Source: Myxococcales bacterium
Lineage (GTDB): Bacteria; Myxococcota_A; Polyangia; Palsa-1104; JAEUJZ01
Direction of reading: 5' to 3'
DNA: 64,000 nt
Assembly: GCA_016794465.1 (NCBI GenBank)
Contig: JAEUKA010000056.1
Location: 62,001 to 126,000 of the forward strand
Every line of letters starts with the position of its first letter. The first letter of the stretch is position 1. The position numbers were made by a program, and so were the translations under genes. Below are positions 38,832 through 48,010 of this stretch, in pieces. Below the pieces are notes generated by a model. It did not search any database. It worked only from the letters and a program-made list of their open reading frames with translations, and was not told the origin of the DNA.

Positions 38832-39338
38832 TTACGCCTGGGCATAGGGCCGATTGGCGGCCAGTCGAATGATCTCGAAGTCCTCGGGATCTAGCTCCAG
38901 ATACGGTCCCAGGCACGGCGGCAGTCCCGATAGCTCCTGCAGATCCGCCCGTCGCGCCACCGTCACTTGCTGCCGACCGTCATCGAGCACCATCACCAGC
39001 ATCCCCGGCGGGGCCGCCGCTGCCGACACCACCGCTCGCGTCAGCGCCACCCGCGTCACCTGCCCGCCATCGCGATGCTCGACGACGTTGCCAAACACCC
39101 GCACCTGTTGCCGAGTCCGCCAGCGCAGCCGCAGCAACAGAAACAGTGGAATCATCGCCGCCGCTGACAAGACCGCAAATGGCAGGCGCCAGCTCTCGGG
39201 CAGAAACAGCCCGACGCACAGCCCACCGAGCGGCAATACCAGCGACAGCATCACGGCCCGCAACACTTCTTCGGCGGGCGGAGGACCTCCAACGACGGAA
39301 AACCACGGAGACTGGGGAAGCGCTGCCATCTGCGACAT
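38832..39338 (-). CDS. Two-TM membrane protein, unknown function
   Basis: 168 residues. A short N-terminal cytoplasmic part is followed by two adjacent membrane spans (LSLVLPLGGLCVGLFL and FAVLSAAAMIPLFLLL). A soluble C-terminal domain of about 100 residues (RTRQQVRVFGNVVEHRDGG...) follows, looking like a PH-like beta-sandwich as in bPH/YdbT-type proteins. No family is assigned. The stop is 16 bases from the convergent end of ileS. Confidence 0.65.
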   Translation of the reverse strand: MSQMAALPQSPWFSVVGGPPPAEEVLRAVMLSLVLPLGGLCVGLFLPESWRLPFAVLSAAAMIPLFLLLRLRWRTRQQVRVFGNVVEHRDGGQVTRVALTRAVVSAAAAPPGMLVMVLDDGRQQVTVARRADLQELSGLPPCLGPYLELDPEDFEIIRLAANRPYAQA

Positions 39339-39462
39339 GTTGGAACCTGTCTGCTACTCGAGCTGACAGTCTAGCGCAAGCAGGGGCAGGTCCGCTCGAA
39401 GCGTCTAGCGACATACACCAACGTAGGTGACAGAACTACCTGGCAACGCTACCTTGCGCGGT

Positions 39463-39981
39463 ATGGCTCGCTGTAAGTTTTTGGTTGTCCTCTCTTTCGC
39501 GTTTTTCGTCGCTGTGACGAGCGTGGCCCAGGCAACAGCAATCGACCCCGAACAAGCCGCCAAACAGGCGTACGCACGCGGGGCAGAGCTGTTCAAAAAT
39601 CGCCACTTTACCGAGGCTGCTGCCGCTTTTGAAGAAGGCAATCAGCTGAAGCCGCACCCGGCGTTTTCGTACAACCTGGCGCTGACCTATCGGGCGCTCG
39701 GACAGCCGGCCAAGGCGATCGAGTACTACGAGAGCTATCTGCGCGACTCTCCGCAGGCGACCGATCGGGCTTCCGTCGAGGCTGCGATTGCGGAAGAGCG
39801 GCTCAAGCTGCCGACTGCCAGAGCGGCCAAGTCCGATTCGGGTGCGGAGGGTACGCCGTTTTACAAAAAGTGGTGGTTTTGGACTGCTTCCGGAGCCGCC
39901 GTGGTGGCGCTCGGGGTGGGCCTAGGCGTCGGTCTGTCGCGACCGACCACGGCATCGTATCGAGAGGTAACGTGGCAATGA
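39463..39981 (+). CDS. TPR protein with C-terminal KWWFW membrane anchor
   Basis: 172 residues from the ATG at 39463, chosen because a signal peptide (VLSFAFFVAVTSVAQA) follows. Two to three TPRs lie in the middle (AYARGAELFKNRHFTEAA, YNLALTYRALGQPAKAIEYYE). The C-terminus is YKKWWFWTASG plus a glycine-rich membrane span, a tail I associate with Myxococcota periplasmic TPR proteins. It overlaps the next gene by ATGA at 39978-39981, so the two are translationally coupled. Confidence 0.8.
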   Translation: MARCKFLVVLSFAFFVAVTSVAQATAIDPEQAAKQAYARGAELFKNRHFTEAAAAFEEGNQLKPHPAFSYNLALTYRALGQPAKAIEYYESYLRDSPQATDRASVEAAIAEERLKLPTARAAKSDSGAEGTPFYKKWWFWTASGAAVVALGVGLGVGLSRPTTASYREVTWQ

Positions 39982-41387
39982 GGCCGCTACAAGCGTTGTC
40001 TATCCGTCGCGCAGGCTTGGTCCTGGCATTCTTTGGAACCCTCGCCGTCTCGACGAGCTGTCAGAAAAAAGCGGTCTGCGATGACGTGCCAGGCAGCTGC
40101 TTGGCGCTTACCGTCGTCGGCCAAGGTCCATTTGACGAGCTACGCACCGAGCTGTCGCTGCCCGGCGGAAGCAAGCGCGTCGGCAACACCAGCGGCAACA
40201 TCGATCTTCCCCTGACGCTGCGGGTCCTGCCGCCATCGGGGGTTTCGTCGATGGATGTCTCGGCGGTAACCGTCGCGGGCGTCTTGGGCGGAGCGACCCA
40301 GCAGTCCGGCACCACCCCGCCGACGTTTGCCTGGCCAGACGGTGCACACATCGAAGCAACGGTGTCGCTCGAAGGCGCTGCGGTCGATGGTGGCGTCGAG
40401 GACGGCTCGGTATTCGATCAAGCCGGCCCCGTCGATTTGTCGCAGCCCGATCTGTCCCAGCCGGATCTGTCGGGACCTCCACCGACGCTGCGCTGGACTG
40501 CTGAGAATGTGCCGGTCGGTCTGCGGCGCGAGCTGTACGGCGTGTGGTCCGACGGCACCCGATCGTATGCGGTGGGCCAGGCCGGGACGATCCTGACTCG
40601 TGGCGGCACCGGCTGGACGACTGAAAACTCGGCCACCGGAGCGAACCTGCACGGCGCCTCGGGCTTCCTCGCTGGCAGTGCCTGGGCCGTCGGCCAAAGT
40701 CCGGGCTCGCTGCGCCGGGGCGCAACCTGGGCGGGCGACAGCGGCGGACTCGCCCTACAGCCTGGAGAGCAGCTGTGGTCCGTCACCGCTGGAGGCACCG
40801 CAGGCGAGCTGTGGGCAGGCGGCGGCAATGGCAAGGTCTGGAAGCGTACTGGCCCAGCGGGCGCAAACGGCAGCTGGACTTCCGAGCAAGCGCTGCCAGC
40901 CGGCAACACCGTGTACTCGGTTTCGTATGCTGGTGGCACAGTGTTCGCCGTCGGTCAGCGTGGCTGGGTCGGCGTCCGGCGCGGCACCGCTTGGCAAAAC
41001 TATCAATACACCGACCTCGCTGGCTCGACGAGCGGTCGTCCTGATGCGCTGTACGGCGTGTCCGCGATCGCTGCCGATTCCGCCGTCGCCGTCGGAACCA
41101 AGGGTCTGGCGGTGCGCTATTCGGCGGGCAGCTGGCGGCCCGGCACCGTCAAGATCGATCCTGCCGGCAACGAGTTCAATGCCGTCTGGGGCAGTCCCGC
41201 CGGTCGCTGGTTCGCCGTCGCCTACAATGGCTTGATCGTACGTCTCGACGGGAACCTTACCCCAACCCAGCTACGCACCGACGGCACCCAGAGTCTGTAC
41301 GGAATCTTCGGCAACAGCGAGTCAGACATCTACGTCGTTGGCGTGCGAGTCAGCGGCGACGCGATCATTCTGCACGGCACCCCGTAA
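39978..41387 (+). CDS. Lipoprotein with beta-propeller-like repeats
   Basis: 469 residues from the ATG inside the ATGA overlap. Lipoprotein signal LAVSTSC (Cys27), an N-terminal Ig-like region, a short DLSQPDLSQPDLSGPP linker, then from about residue 175 repeats of the form LYGVWSDGTRSYAVGQAGTIL (in parts LYGVWSDG, AVGQAGTIL), FLAGSAWAVGQSPGS and YGVSAIAADSAVAVGTKG. These resemble six or seven blades of a kelch/YCF48-like propeller. Coupled with the TPR protein upstream, so they probably form one envelope complex. The ligand is unknown. Confidence 0.78.
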   Translation: MRPLQALSIRRAGLVLAFFGTLAVSTSCQKKAVCDDVPGSCLALTVVGQGPFDELRTELSLPGGSKRVGNTSGNIDLPLTLRVLPPSGVSSMDVSAVTVAGVLGGATQQSGTTPPTFAWPDGAHIEATVSLEGAAVDGGVEDGSVFDQAGPVDLSQPDLSQPDLSGPPPTLRWTAENVPVGLRRELYGVWSDGTRSYAVGQAGTILTRGGTGWTTENSATGANLHGASGFLAGSAWAVGQSPGSLRRGATWAGDSGGLALQPGEQLWSVTAGGTAGELWAGGGNGKVWKRTGPAGANGSWTSEQALPAGNTVYSVSYAGGTVFAVGQRGWVGVRRGTAWQNYQYTDLAGSTSGRPDALYGVSAIAADSAVAVGTKGLAVRYSAGSWRPGTVKIDPAGNEFNAVWGSPAGRWFAVAYNGLIVRLDGNLTPTQLRTDGTQSLYGIFGNSESDIYVVGVRVSGDAIILHGTP

Positions 41388-42161
41388 TCAGCGGCGCGGG
41401 CTTCCCAAGACAATCAGCGGCGGACTGCCGTCCTCGGTGGGCACAAGATGCAGCGGTGTCTCGTACGCCGCTTCGAGCAGCCGAGCGGTCAGCACCTCAC
41501 TCGGAGGCCCACACGCCAGCAGCTTGCCTTGCGAGAGCAGCGCCACCCGATCCGCATGCCGCGCCAGGTTGAGATCGTGAACCGACCACAACACCGACAG
41601 GCCAGCCGTCGCCAAGCGGCGCAGCAGCAGCAGCAAGCCAACCTGATGTTTCGGGTCTAGGTGGGCCAGCGGCTCGTCGAGAAGCAAGAACTCCGGCTGC
41701 TGTGCCAGCGCCAGTGCCAAGAGGACGCGCTGCCGCTCTCCCGCCGACAGCTCCCCGAAGCGCCGAGTCGCCAGCTCGGTCACATCCACTGCCGCCATCG
41801 ACTCGCGAATCACTGCCTCGTGATCGCCCGATGAGTGCCGATGCGGATAGCGACCGAGCGCGACCAGCTCTTTCACCAAAAAATCGAACGCTGGACTGAC
41901 GGCCTGCTCAACGACAGCCAGCCGCCGGGCCCGCGCCTCCGGGTCAAGCCGGGACAGCGCGGTACGCCCTGCTCCGTCGGTAATCAGCACTTCCCCCGTC
42001 GTCGCTTGGCGGACTCCCGACAGGACATGAATCAGCGTGGTCTTGCCGGCGCCGTTCGGACCAATCAGCGCCAGCAGCTCGCCCGGTCGCAGCTCGAGGC
42101 TGACCCCCGAAAAGACTGGCCGATCGGGATAGGCAAAGCCGACCTCGCGGGCGACGATCAT
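41388..42161 (-). CDS. btuD: ABC transporter ATP-binding protein, BtuD/FecE type
   Basis: 257 residues from ATG 42161, overlapping the permease stop by ATGA (42158-42161). It energises uptake of corrinoid or Fe(III)-siderophore across the inner membrane. Walker A is GPNGAGKTT, the Q-loop VVEQAVSPAF, the signature LSAGERQRV, Walker B LLLDEPLAHLD and the H-loop SVHDLNL. Corrinoid is preferred as the substrate because cobyric acid synthase is in the same operon. The stop lies just after the convergent propeller lipoprotein gene. Confidence 0.88.
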   Translation of the reverse strand: MIVAREVGFAYPDRPVFSGVSLELRPGELLALIGPNGAGKTTLIHVLSGVRQATTGEVLITDGAGRTALSRLDPEARARRLAVVEQAVSPAFDFLVKELVALGRYPHRHSSGDHEAVIRESMAAVDVTELATRRFGELSAGERQRVLLALALAQQPEFLLLDEPLAHLDPKHQVGLLLLLRRLATAGLSVLWSVHDLNLARHADRVALLSQGKLLACGPPSEVLTARLLEAAYETPLHLVPTEDGSPPLIVLGSPRR

Positions 42162-43183
42162 GACAGCGTCCCCAGCCGAGAGCGCCGCAGGAGCAGGGAC
42201 AGGAAAAATGGCACTCCGACCAGCGCAGTGATGATGCCGACGGGAATCTCGATCGGTGCAAGCAGCGTCCGCGCCAGCGTGTCGCACAGCGGCAGGAGCG
42301 CGCCACCGAACAGCAGCGTCGAGAGAAGCAGCCGCCGGTGCGAGGGCCCAACGAGCCGCCGCATGATGTGTGGCACCACCAGTCCAACAAAGCCGATCGT
42401 GCCGCAGGCCGCCACCACCAGCGCGGTAAGCAGCGACGACAGCAGCAGCAGCCAGCGCTTGTGCGACTTGACCTCGACCCCCAGGTGCTGCGCCATCGCA
42501 TCACCGAGAGACAGCACATCGAGCACCCGCGCCCGCCACAGCAGCAGCCCCACCGTCGGGATACACAGCAGCGACAGCAGTCCCAGCATCGGCCACTGCC
42601 CCGTCGACAAGCTGCCAAACAGCCAATAGACCAGGCTCTGGATTTGGTCGGTCCGGCTCGCCAAAAGGACGATCCCGGTCAGCGCCGACAGCAGCGAGCC
42701 CAGTGCCACCCCCACCAGAATCAGCGCGCCTTGGTCAAAGTACAGCTGCAGCCGCAGCTCGGACGCCGCCAGGATCACCGCCGTGGACACGAGCGCCCCC
42801 AAAAACGCCCCCAGCGGCAGCGCAACCAGAGAGTTTTCTTTATGAATCAAAATGACAAGAGCGGCTCCAAACGTAGCTCCACTTACTGTTCCAAGCACGT
42901 ATGGATCGGCCAAGGGGTTGCGAAACACACCTTGCATGACACCGCCCGACAGGGACAGCGCCGCCCCGCACAGCACACCCAGCAGCACACGCGGCAGTCG
43001 CAGGTCGAAGAAAATCGTCACCAGCGGCGACTCCTCGGCAGACCCGCCCCGAACACGCTGCGCCAAGCCAGAGACGACCTCGCCGAGCGGCACATGTACC
43101 GAGCCAATCAGGCAAGACAGCGCCACCGACGCCAGTAGCAGCGACAGCAGGGTCACCCACAGCCCGACATGCCGGCCCAGCAT
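42158..43183 (-). CDS. btuC: BtuC/FecCD-family inner-membrane permease
   Basis: 341 residues from ATG 43183 (GTG 43189 is also possible). About ten hydrophobic helices of the FecCD family; SGGVMQGVFRNPLADPYVLGTVSGATFGA (in parts GGVMQGVFRNPLADP, VLGTVSGA) is the conserved coupling-loop signature and GLVVPHIMRRLVGPSHR its C-terminal counterpart. It forms the channel for the BtuD ATPase and the BtuF binding protein. Direct stop-start overlap with btuD shows tight operon structure. Confidence 0.9.
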   Translation of the reverse strand: MLGRHVGLWVTLLSLLLASVALSCLIGSVHVPLGEVVSGLAQRVRGGSAEESPLVTIFFDLRLPRVLLGVLCGAALSLSGGVMQGVFRNPLADPYVLGTVSGATFGAALVILIHKENSLVALPLGAFLGALVSTAVILAASELRLQLYFDQGALILVGVALGSLLSALTGIVLLASRTDQIQSLVYWLFGSLSTGQWPMLGLLSLLCIPTVGLLLWRARVLDVLSLGDAMAQHLGVEVKSHKRWLLLLSSLLTALVVAACGTIGFVGLVVPHIMRRLVGPSHRRLLLSTLLFGGALLPLCDTLARTLLAPIEIPVGIITALVGVPFFLSLLLRRSRLGTLS

Positions 43184-43192
43184 TGGCACAGC

Positions 43193-44104
43193 TTACGGCG
43201 CGAACGCCTGAGGGTGGATGCGCTGGGCATAGGTCCGCAGCGCGAGGCCCAGCCGCGACGAGCCATGCACAGCCGCATTGATGCCAAAGACGCGCCCACT
43301 GCGCATCGCCGGCACGCTCCGCAGCACCGCCTGCGCGGTCAGAAGCGGCAGCTGGGTCTGGTCGATCAGGATCACCTCGGGCTGGACTCGCAGCAATTCC
43401 TCGACGCTGACGGGCTTGTGGTGACGCAGGTGCCCAAAGACGTTCTTGGCGGCGCTGCGCTCGACCAGCTCGTCCTCGGGCGTCTCGGCACCGGCGGCAA
43501 ACAGGTTGCCACGCGGCCCGGCATACAGCACCGCCACCCGGAAGCGCGACGAGCCCGCCAGCTTCGACTCGACGGCGAGCATCTCGGCCCGGGTCTGTTC
43601 AATCAAGCGGTCCGCCGCACGAGTATCCCCGTCGACCAGCTGACCAATCTGCCGCAGCAGCGCAAACACATCCTGACTGCTCACGATGCCCGCGCCAGAC
43701 CGACCGCCGGCAAAGGTCACGATCGACAGCGACGCGAGCTGCTTGTGAACACTCTCGGTCCCGCCCAGCACCAGATCGGGCTGCAGCTTTACGATCCGCT
43801 CCAGATCCGGCAGCAGCGACTGCCCGAGCGAGGTCGCCGACTGAACCTCGACGGGATTGTCGGCGGACTGAGTGATACCCACCACCCGCGCCGCCGCCCC
43901 CAGATCGACCAACATATAGGCATACAGCGCCGGCCCCAGTACAACGATCCGCTGCGGCGATCGAGTCAGCTCCGTGATGCGACCATCGGCGTCGGTGACT
44001 CGCACCGGATAGGCGGCCTGCGAGCGCCCCACACCTGCCCACAGCAGCGCACAGACGAGCACCCTCGCCCACGCCACAAACCGTCTGGAAGTTGTCGCCG
44101 TCAT
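43193..44104 (-). CDS. btuF: BtuF-like periplasmic binding protein (corrinoid or siderophore)
   Basis: 303 residues, ATG start. Signal peptide LLWAGVGRSQA, then a class III binding-protein fold: PQRIVVLGPALYAYMLVDLGA, VVGITQSAD, LERIVKLQPDLVLGG, VEELLRVQPEVILID. It would deliver ligand to the permease. The 7-9 base gap to btuC and 2-base gap to the propeller gene upstream support co-translation. The ligand is inferred from cobQ; a heme or siderophore ligand is the alternative. Confidence 0.88.
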   Translation of the reverse strand: MTATTSRRFVAWARVLVCALLWAGVGRSQAAYPVRVTDADGRITELTRSPQRIVVLGPALYAYMLVDLGAAARVVGITQSADNPVEVQSATSLGQSLLPDLERIVKLQPDLVLGGTESVHKQLASLSIVTFAGGRSGAGIVSSQDVFALLRQIGQLVDGDTRAADRLIEQTRAEMLAVESKLAGSSRFRVAVLYAGPRGNLFAAGAETPEDELVERSAAKNVFGHLRHHKPVSVEELLRVQPEVILIDQTQLPLLTAQAVLRSVPAMRSGRVFGINAAVHGSSRLGLALRTYAQRIHPQAFAP

Positions 44105-44106
44105 GT

Positions 44107-45240
44107 TTAGGGGACCCTTAGTACCGTTGCCTCATGTCCCACTGCAACTAGCAATTGGTGCTCTGCGTCATAGACTAGCGCGGTTCCGACATTGCTGGCG
44201 ACGGGAACCTGCCCCACGAGCCGCAGCTTGTCGCCGTCGAGCAGAAGCTGCCAAAGCAGCCCTTCTTGCGTGCTCACCCACAAGAGCGGCCTGGTCTTGG
44301 GCTCGGCCCACAGCGTCGAAAATGCAAACACCTGCGCCCGCCCCGAATCGGCCTGGAGTCGCGCCTCGTCGAGCGGCTCAAAGCGGCTCGGGTGAACCCG
44401 CAGAAGGTGGAGGTTGCCCTGCTGCTGACCGACGGCACAGCTTGCCACCGCCAGCAGGTTTCCCCGCAGCGCCAGTGCGTTGATGCCTCGCTGTGCCGTC
44501 GCCGAATAACGACTCCTGGCCATCACAACCGCCGACATCGCCGCCACCGTCGACAGCGTCGGCTCGACCGCGCGCAGCTGCAGCAGCACCAGATCGCCAT
44601 CCTCCGAGCCGGTGATGACCTGACCGTCCCGCCACGGCACCACGGCGCGAATGTGCTTGAGCGGATAGGGACTCGGCACCGGCTGCGACGAGCGAACATC
44701 GACCTTACCGACCAGCGACAGGCTCAGGCGCCCGCGTCGCCACAGCGTCACAAAGCCGCTCTCGTGACCGACGACCAGGACCTGCTCGGTGCCACGTGGG
44801 ACAGCCGCCGCGCTCGTCGCTACACCGAGAGAAGGATCGTAGTCGAGCAAGCTGCGCAGTGACAGCTGATCCTCGCGAACCGTCCACAACGCCAGCGACG
44901 AGCCATCATGCCCGGAAACGATCAGCCCACCGTCGAGAACGGCGACCATCTGGACTCCTTCCCCCGACGGCATTGCCTGCGCTTGCAAGATCCGAGGCCC
45001 GGTGTTTTTCGTGCCGCCCAGTGAAGCCAGCTGCCACAGCTGGAGCGAACCATCCCAGCGTCCGACGACAAAGCGACCATCAGGCAGCATCACCGCCGTC
45101 TGCGCCAAGCTGTACGTTGTCGCGAGCTTCGTCGGCAGCGGCAGAGACGGCGGACGACTGGGCAGCTCGGCGTAAGCGACCGAAACCGCCGCCAACAGAA
45201 AGACCCCGGCTAGCCAGCCGCGCAGGCCACCCCGAGTCAC
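44107..45240 (-). CDS. Secreted beta-propeller (WD40-like) protein in corrinoid operon
   Basis: 377 residues, GTG start overlapping the cobQ stop (GTGA at 45237-45240). Signal peptide LLAAVSVAYA, then about seven WD/YVTN-like blades: DGRFVVGRWDGSLQLWQL, GGLIVSGHDGSSLALWTV, VVGHESGFVTLWRRG, GQVITGSEDGDLVLLQL. It is therefore an exported propeller sandwiched between cobQ and btuF with no gap, so it is likely part of corrinoid uptake or binding. I know of no described role of such a protein in this pathway. Confidence 0.8.
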   Translation of the reverse strand: MTRGGLRGWLAGVFLLAAVSVAYAELPSRPPSLPLPTKLATTYSLAQTAVMLPDGRFVVGRWDGSLQLWQLASLGGTKNTGPRILQAQAMPSGEGVQMVAVLDGGLIVSGHDGSSLALWTVREDQLSLRSLLDYDPSLGVATSAAAVPRGTEQVLVVGHESGFVTLWRRGRLSLSLVGKVDVRSSQPVPSPYPLKHIRAVVPWRDGQVITGSEDGDLVLLQLRAVEPTLSTVAAMSAVVMARSRYSATAQRGINALALRGNLLAVASCAVGQQQGNLHLLRVHPSRFEPLDEARLQADSGRAQVFAFSTLWAEPKTRPLLWVSTQEGLLWQLLLDGDKLRLVGQVPVASNVGTALVYDAEHQLLVAVGHEATVLRVP

Positions 45241-46703
45241 AGGAACAGCCCCAGCGCTTCGATCGCGTCGGCGAGCGACTCGATGTTCTGCTCAAAGCGA
45301 TCGCGGTGATCGGGCAGCGGCGAGCTGAGCCGTGTCAGACCTTTGCGCACCCGCAGCCAGTCGACAAACGACCGCGTAAAGCGCGGGTTTTTCCACAGGT
45401 CATGCACGAACGAGCCAAAAATGAGCCGCTCGGCATCGATCGCCCCGTCGGGCCCCGTGTCACTCTCGAACAGCGGCAGCGCCCCCCGATAGAGCGGTCG
45501 ACCCGTGTGAATCTCGTAGCCCTCGATCTCACCAGCGTCGGACAGTGGGTTGTGGACACTTGGCCTATAACGACACGGTCGCACCAGCTTGTCGCGCTGA
45601 AAGGCAAAGTCGACGGCGAGCAGCCCCAGTCCCGGCACCGATCCGGCACTTGACTCCGTCCGATCGGGATCAAACAGCGTCCCACCGAGCATCTCGAAGC
45701 CACCGCAGATTCCGACGAGCGGCGTCTTGCCGGCGTGCCACAGCAGCTCATCGGCCAGCCCACAGCGACGGAGATATTCCAAATCCCAGATCGTATTTTT
45801 CGACCCCGGCACGATGATCGCGTCGGGCGAGAGCAGCTCGTCCGCCCGCCGCACAAAGCGCAGCGAGACGTTTTCTTCGACGGAGAGATGCTCAAAATCG
45901 GTGGCGTTGGCAATGTGCGGCAGATACAGCACCGCAATGTCGATCTCGGGATGAAGACAGCGACGGGGACGGATGCGATCTTCTTCCTCCAGCGACAGGT
46001 CGAGATATTGCAATACCCCAAGGCTGGCAGAACCCAGGTGAGGTCGAATGAAGTCGAGTCCTCCGTCGAGAATCTTCGGATCGCCGCGAAACTTGTTGAT
46101 CAAAAACCCACGCACCAGCGCCGCGTCGGCAGGCTCGGTCAGCGACAGCACCTGTAGCGTCCCGAGGATGTCGGCAAACACGCCGCCTTTGTCGATGTCG
46201 CAGAGGATGTGAACCTCCGCCGCCAAGCGACGGGCCAGTCCAAAGTTCACGACATCCAGCGCGCGCAGGTTCGGCTCGGCACAGCTGCCCGCACCCTCGA
46301 CGACGATCAGATCGTAGTCCCGCCGCAAGCTCGCAATCGCCGCGTCGATCGCCTGCCACTTCAGCGCTTGCAGCTTGTCGCTACCGAAATACTCCGCCGC
46401 GCTCACGTCGGCATACGGCTTGCCAAACAGAATCAGCTGACTTACGTCGTCGGCCTTCGGCTTAAGCAGGATCGGATTCATCGCCACCGTCGGTTCCTGC
46501 TGCGCCGCCCGGGCCTGCACCGCCGTCGAGCGCGCGATCTCCTCGCCGTGCCGCGTCGCGTACGAGTTGAGCGACATATTCTGCGACTTGAGCGGCGCCA
46601 CCCGCAGCCCTCGTCGCGCATACAGCCGACACAGCCCCGCCACCACCGTCGTCTTGCCGGCGTGAGAGCTGGTCCCCAAGATCGCTAGCGGCGCTCTCTT
46701 CAC
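45237..46703 (-). CDS. cobQ: Cobyric acid synthase CobQ/CbiP
   Basis: 488 residues from GTG 46703 (TTG 46706 directly before it). It amidates adenosylcobyrinic acid a,c-diamide at four positions using glutamine and ATP. The ATP loop is ILGTSSHAGKTTVVAGLCRLY, followed by APLKSQNMSLNS. The glutaminase part has the catalytic Cys in GICGGFEMLGG and GSKNTIWDLEYLRR; the catalytic His/Glu lie near the end (EGYEIHTG). No other cobalamin biosynthesis genes are present, so it would act in salvage. It is the first gene, apart from a small lipoprotein, of the corrinoid operon. Confidence 0.92.
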   Translation of the reverse strand: MKRAPLAILGTSSHAGKTTVVAGLCRLYARRGLRVAPLKSQNMSLNSYATRHGEEIARSTAVQARAAQQEPTVAMNPILLKPKADDVSQLILFGKPYADVSAAEYFGSDKLQALKWQAIDAAIASLRRDYDLIVVEGAGSCAEPNLRALDVVNFGLARRLAAEVHILCDIDKGGVFADILGTLQVLSLTEPADAALVRGFLINKFRGDPKILDGGLDFIRPHLGSASLGVLQYLDLSLEEEDRIRPRRCLHPEIDIAVLYLPHIANATDFEHLSVEENVSLRFVRRADELLSPDAIIVPGSKNTIWDLEYLRRCGLADELLWHAGKTPLVGICGGFEMLGGTLFDPDRTESSAGSVPGLGLLAVDFAFQRDKLVRPCRYRPSVHNPLSDAGEIEGYEIHTGRPLYRGALPLFESDTGPDGAIDAERLIFGSFVHDLWKNPRFTRSFVDWLRVRKGLTRLSSPLPDHRDRFEQNIESLADAIEALGLFL

Positions 46704-46734
46704 CAAACCTACCTTCTCGTCGGCGCGTCGCCTG

Positions 46735-47010
46735 TCACTTGTACTCGACGGTTTCTTGCTCTTGGAAGCCGTTTAGCTTCATGCAGCGACGGAAGTGCGT
46801 GTCGACTCGCGCCTTGACCTCTTCCTTTTCGTCGCCCGACATGCCTGGCCGCCACGGCACCGAGCCTTCTGCGTATTCCTTGCACAGGTCCTTTTGGCGA
46901 TCGACTACCTCCGACGGAGTGTCGCCGCGCTTCCAGGCCTTGTGGGTTTCGGTGCATCCGACGGCGCTCACGATGGTAAAGAGCAGGATCGGTAGGCCAA
47001 GCTTGTTCAT
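46735..47010 (-). CDS. Small lipoprotein, unknown function
   Basis: 91 residues from ATG 47010. Signal LFTIVSAVGC (Cys19), then a charged mature part with two Cys (DLCKEY and FRRCMKL). No family recognised. Its stop is about 30 bases upstream of cobQ in the same direction, so it could be the first gene of the corrinoid operon; function there is a guess. Confidence 0.65.
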   Translation of the reverse strand: MNKLGLPILLFTIVSAVGCTETHKAWKRGDTPSEVVDRQKDLCKEYAEGSVPWRPGMSGDEKEEVKARVDTHFRRCMKLNGFQEQETVEYK

Positions 47011-47121
47011 GTGCGCTCTCCCGAAAGGGCTTTGGGTTGCGCGCACTTTCGCCCAAATTCACGTTGACTTTCAAGCCGCTTGCCGAATTCGCTTGTGACT
47101 TTTCCGACGGATACGCTGGAT

Positions 47122-48003
47122 TTACCGACTGCTTCGCGAGGTCGCCGGACAGCGCGCTTCGATCATCGTCAGCAGCCCGCCGTTCTTTAGCTGCGTCAGC
47201 TCGATCCGAGCTTCGCTGTCTCCGACGGTACGCACCATCACTTCTGGCACGCCGTTGGCATCGACATCGCTGACCAGATCGATCCGCACCACCGTCGAGG
47301 AGGCCGCACTGACCCGCAGCGGCACTGTTCGTTCTGGATGTCGTCCCTCGGTCAAGAGCTGCACCCTGGCCGTCACTTTTTGTGCCGCTCCGTCGAGGCA
47401 GTGGACCTCATCCAGTCGTTCCCGCACGCCATCGCCATCGAGATCGACAAACCACGTCGAGACGGGCCGCACTCCGAGCGCTGTCCCGACGAGCAGCTGA
47501 CCCAGCTGTCGACACGCCGCTTTCCAGCCCCGCAGCTGACTCGGCGTCTCGGGCAGCAGCTCAATCGGCACCGGCGGCGAGGAGAGAACCGGATACCCAG
47601 CATCGGACCACAGCGCAGCGGTCAGGCCAGCGCCATCACCGCCGAGACTGCTCAGCGCAAACGATGGAGCCGGCTTTCCCGCGACGGTGCAGCGACTGGA
47701 CCCAGCCGGCTCGAGCGTCGCCACCGATCCACTGGTCAATCGAGCCTCTGATCCCGTCGGCAAGAGCGAGGCACAGTCGGCACCGAACCGTCGCTGGCCG
47801 TGATCGTGACAGAACAGCGGCACCGCCAAGCGCTCGCTTACCAAAAACAGCACCGCATGTCCCGAAGCGGAGGAACTCTGCGGCTCAGCGAGAGGCGGCA
47901 GCGGCGGTGCAGTCGGCAGAGGACCGGCAGGATAGTCAATGCGATTGCAAGCCACTGCGCACAGCAGCCACGCCACGCACGCCACCCGACCGCGTGCGCT
48001 CAT
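47122..48003 (-). CDS. Lipoprotein with FG-GAP/VCBS-like repeats
   Basis: 293 residues from ATG 48003. Lipoprotein signal LLCAVAC (Cys17), Pro-rich linker, then a Cys-containing domain and DLDGDGVRERLDEVHC and DVDANGVPEVMVRTV, short Asp-rich calcium loops of the VCBS/FG-GAP type. Probable surface protein. The ATG lies 7 bases beyond the fkpA-like stop (48011), so the two genes are likely co-transcribed. Confidence 0.7.
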   Translation of the reverse strand: MSARGRVACVAWLLCAVACNRIDYPAGPLPTAPPLPPLAEPQSSSASGHAVLFLVSERLAVPLFCHDHGQRRFGADCASLLPTGSEARLTSGSVATLEPAGSSRCTVAGKPAPSFALSSLGGDGAGLTAALWSDAGYPVLSSPPVPIELLPETPSQLRGWKAACRQLGQLLVGTALGVRPVSTWFVDLDGDGVRERLDEVHCLDGAAQKVTARVQLLTEGRHPERTVPLRVSAASSTVVRIDLVSDVDANGVPEVMVRTVGDSEARIELTQLKNGGLLTMIEARCPATSRSSR

Positions 48004-48010
48004 GGTGAAG

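Noticed and set aside
47011..47121. Cobalamin riboswitch upstream of the corrinoid operon
   Set aside because: Searched for the B12-box core and paired arms by eye; none seen.
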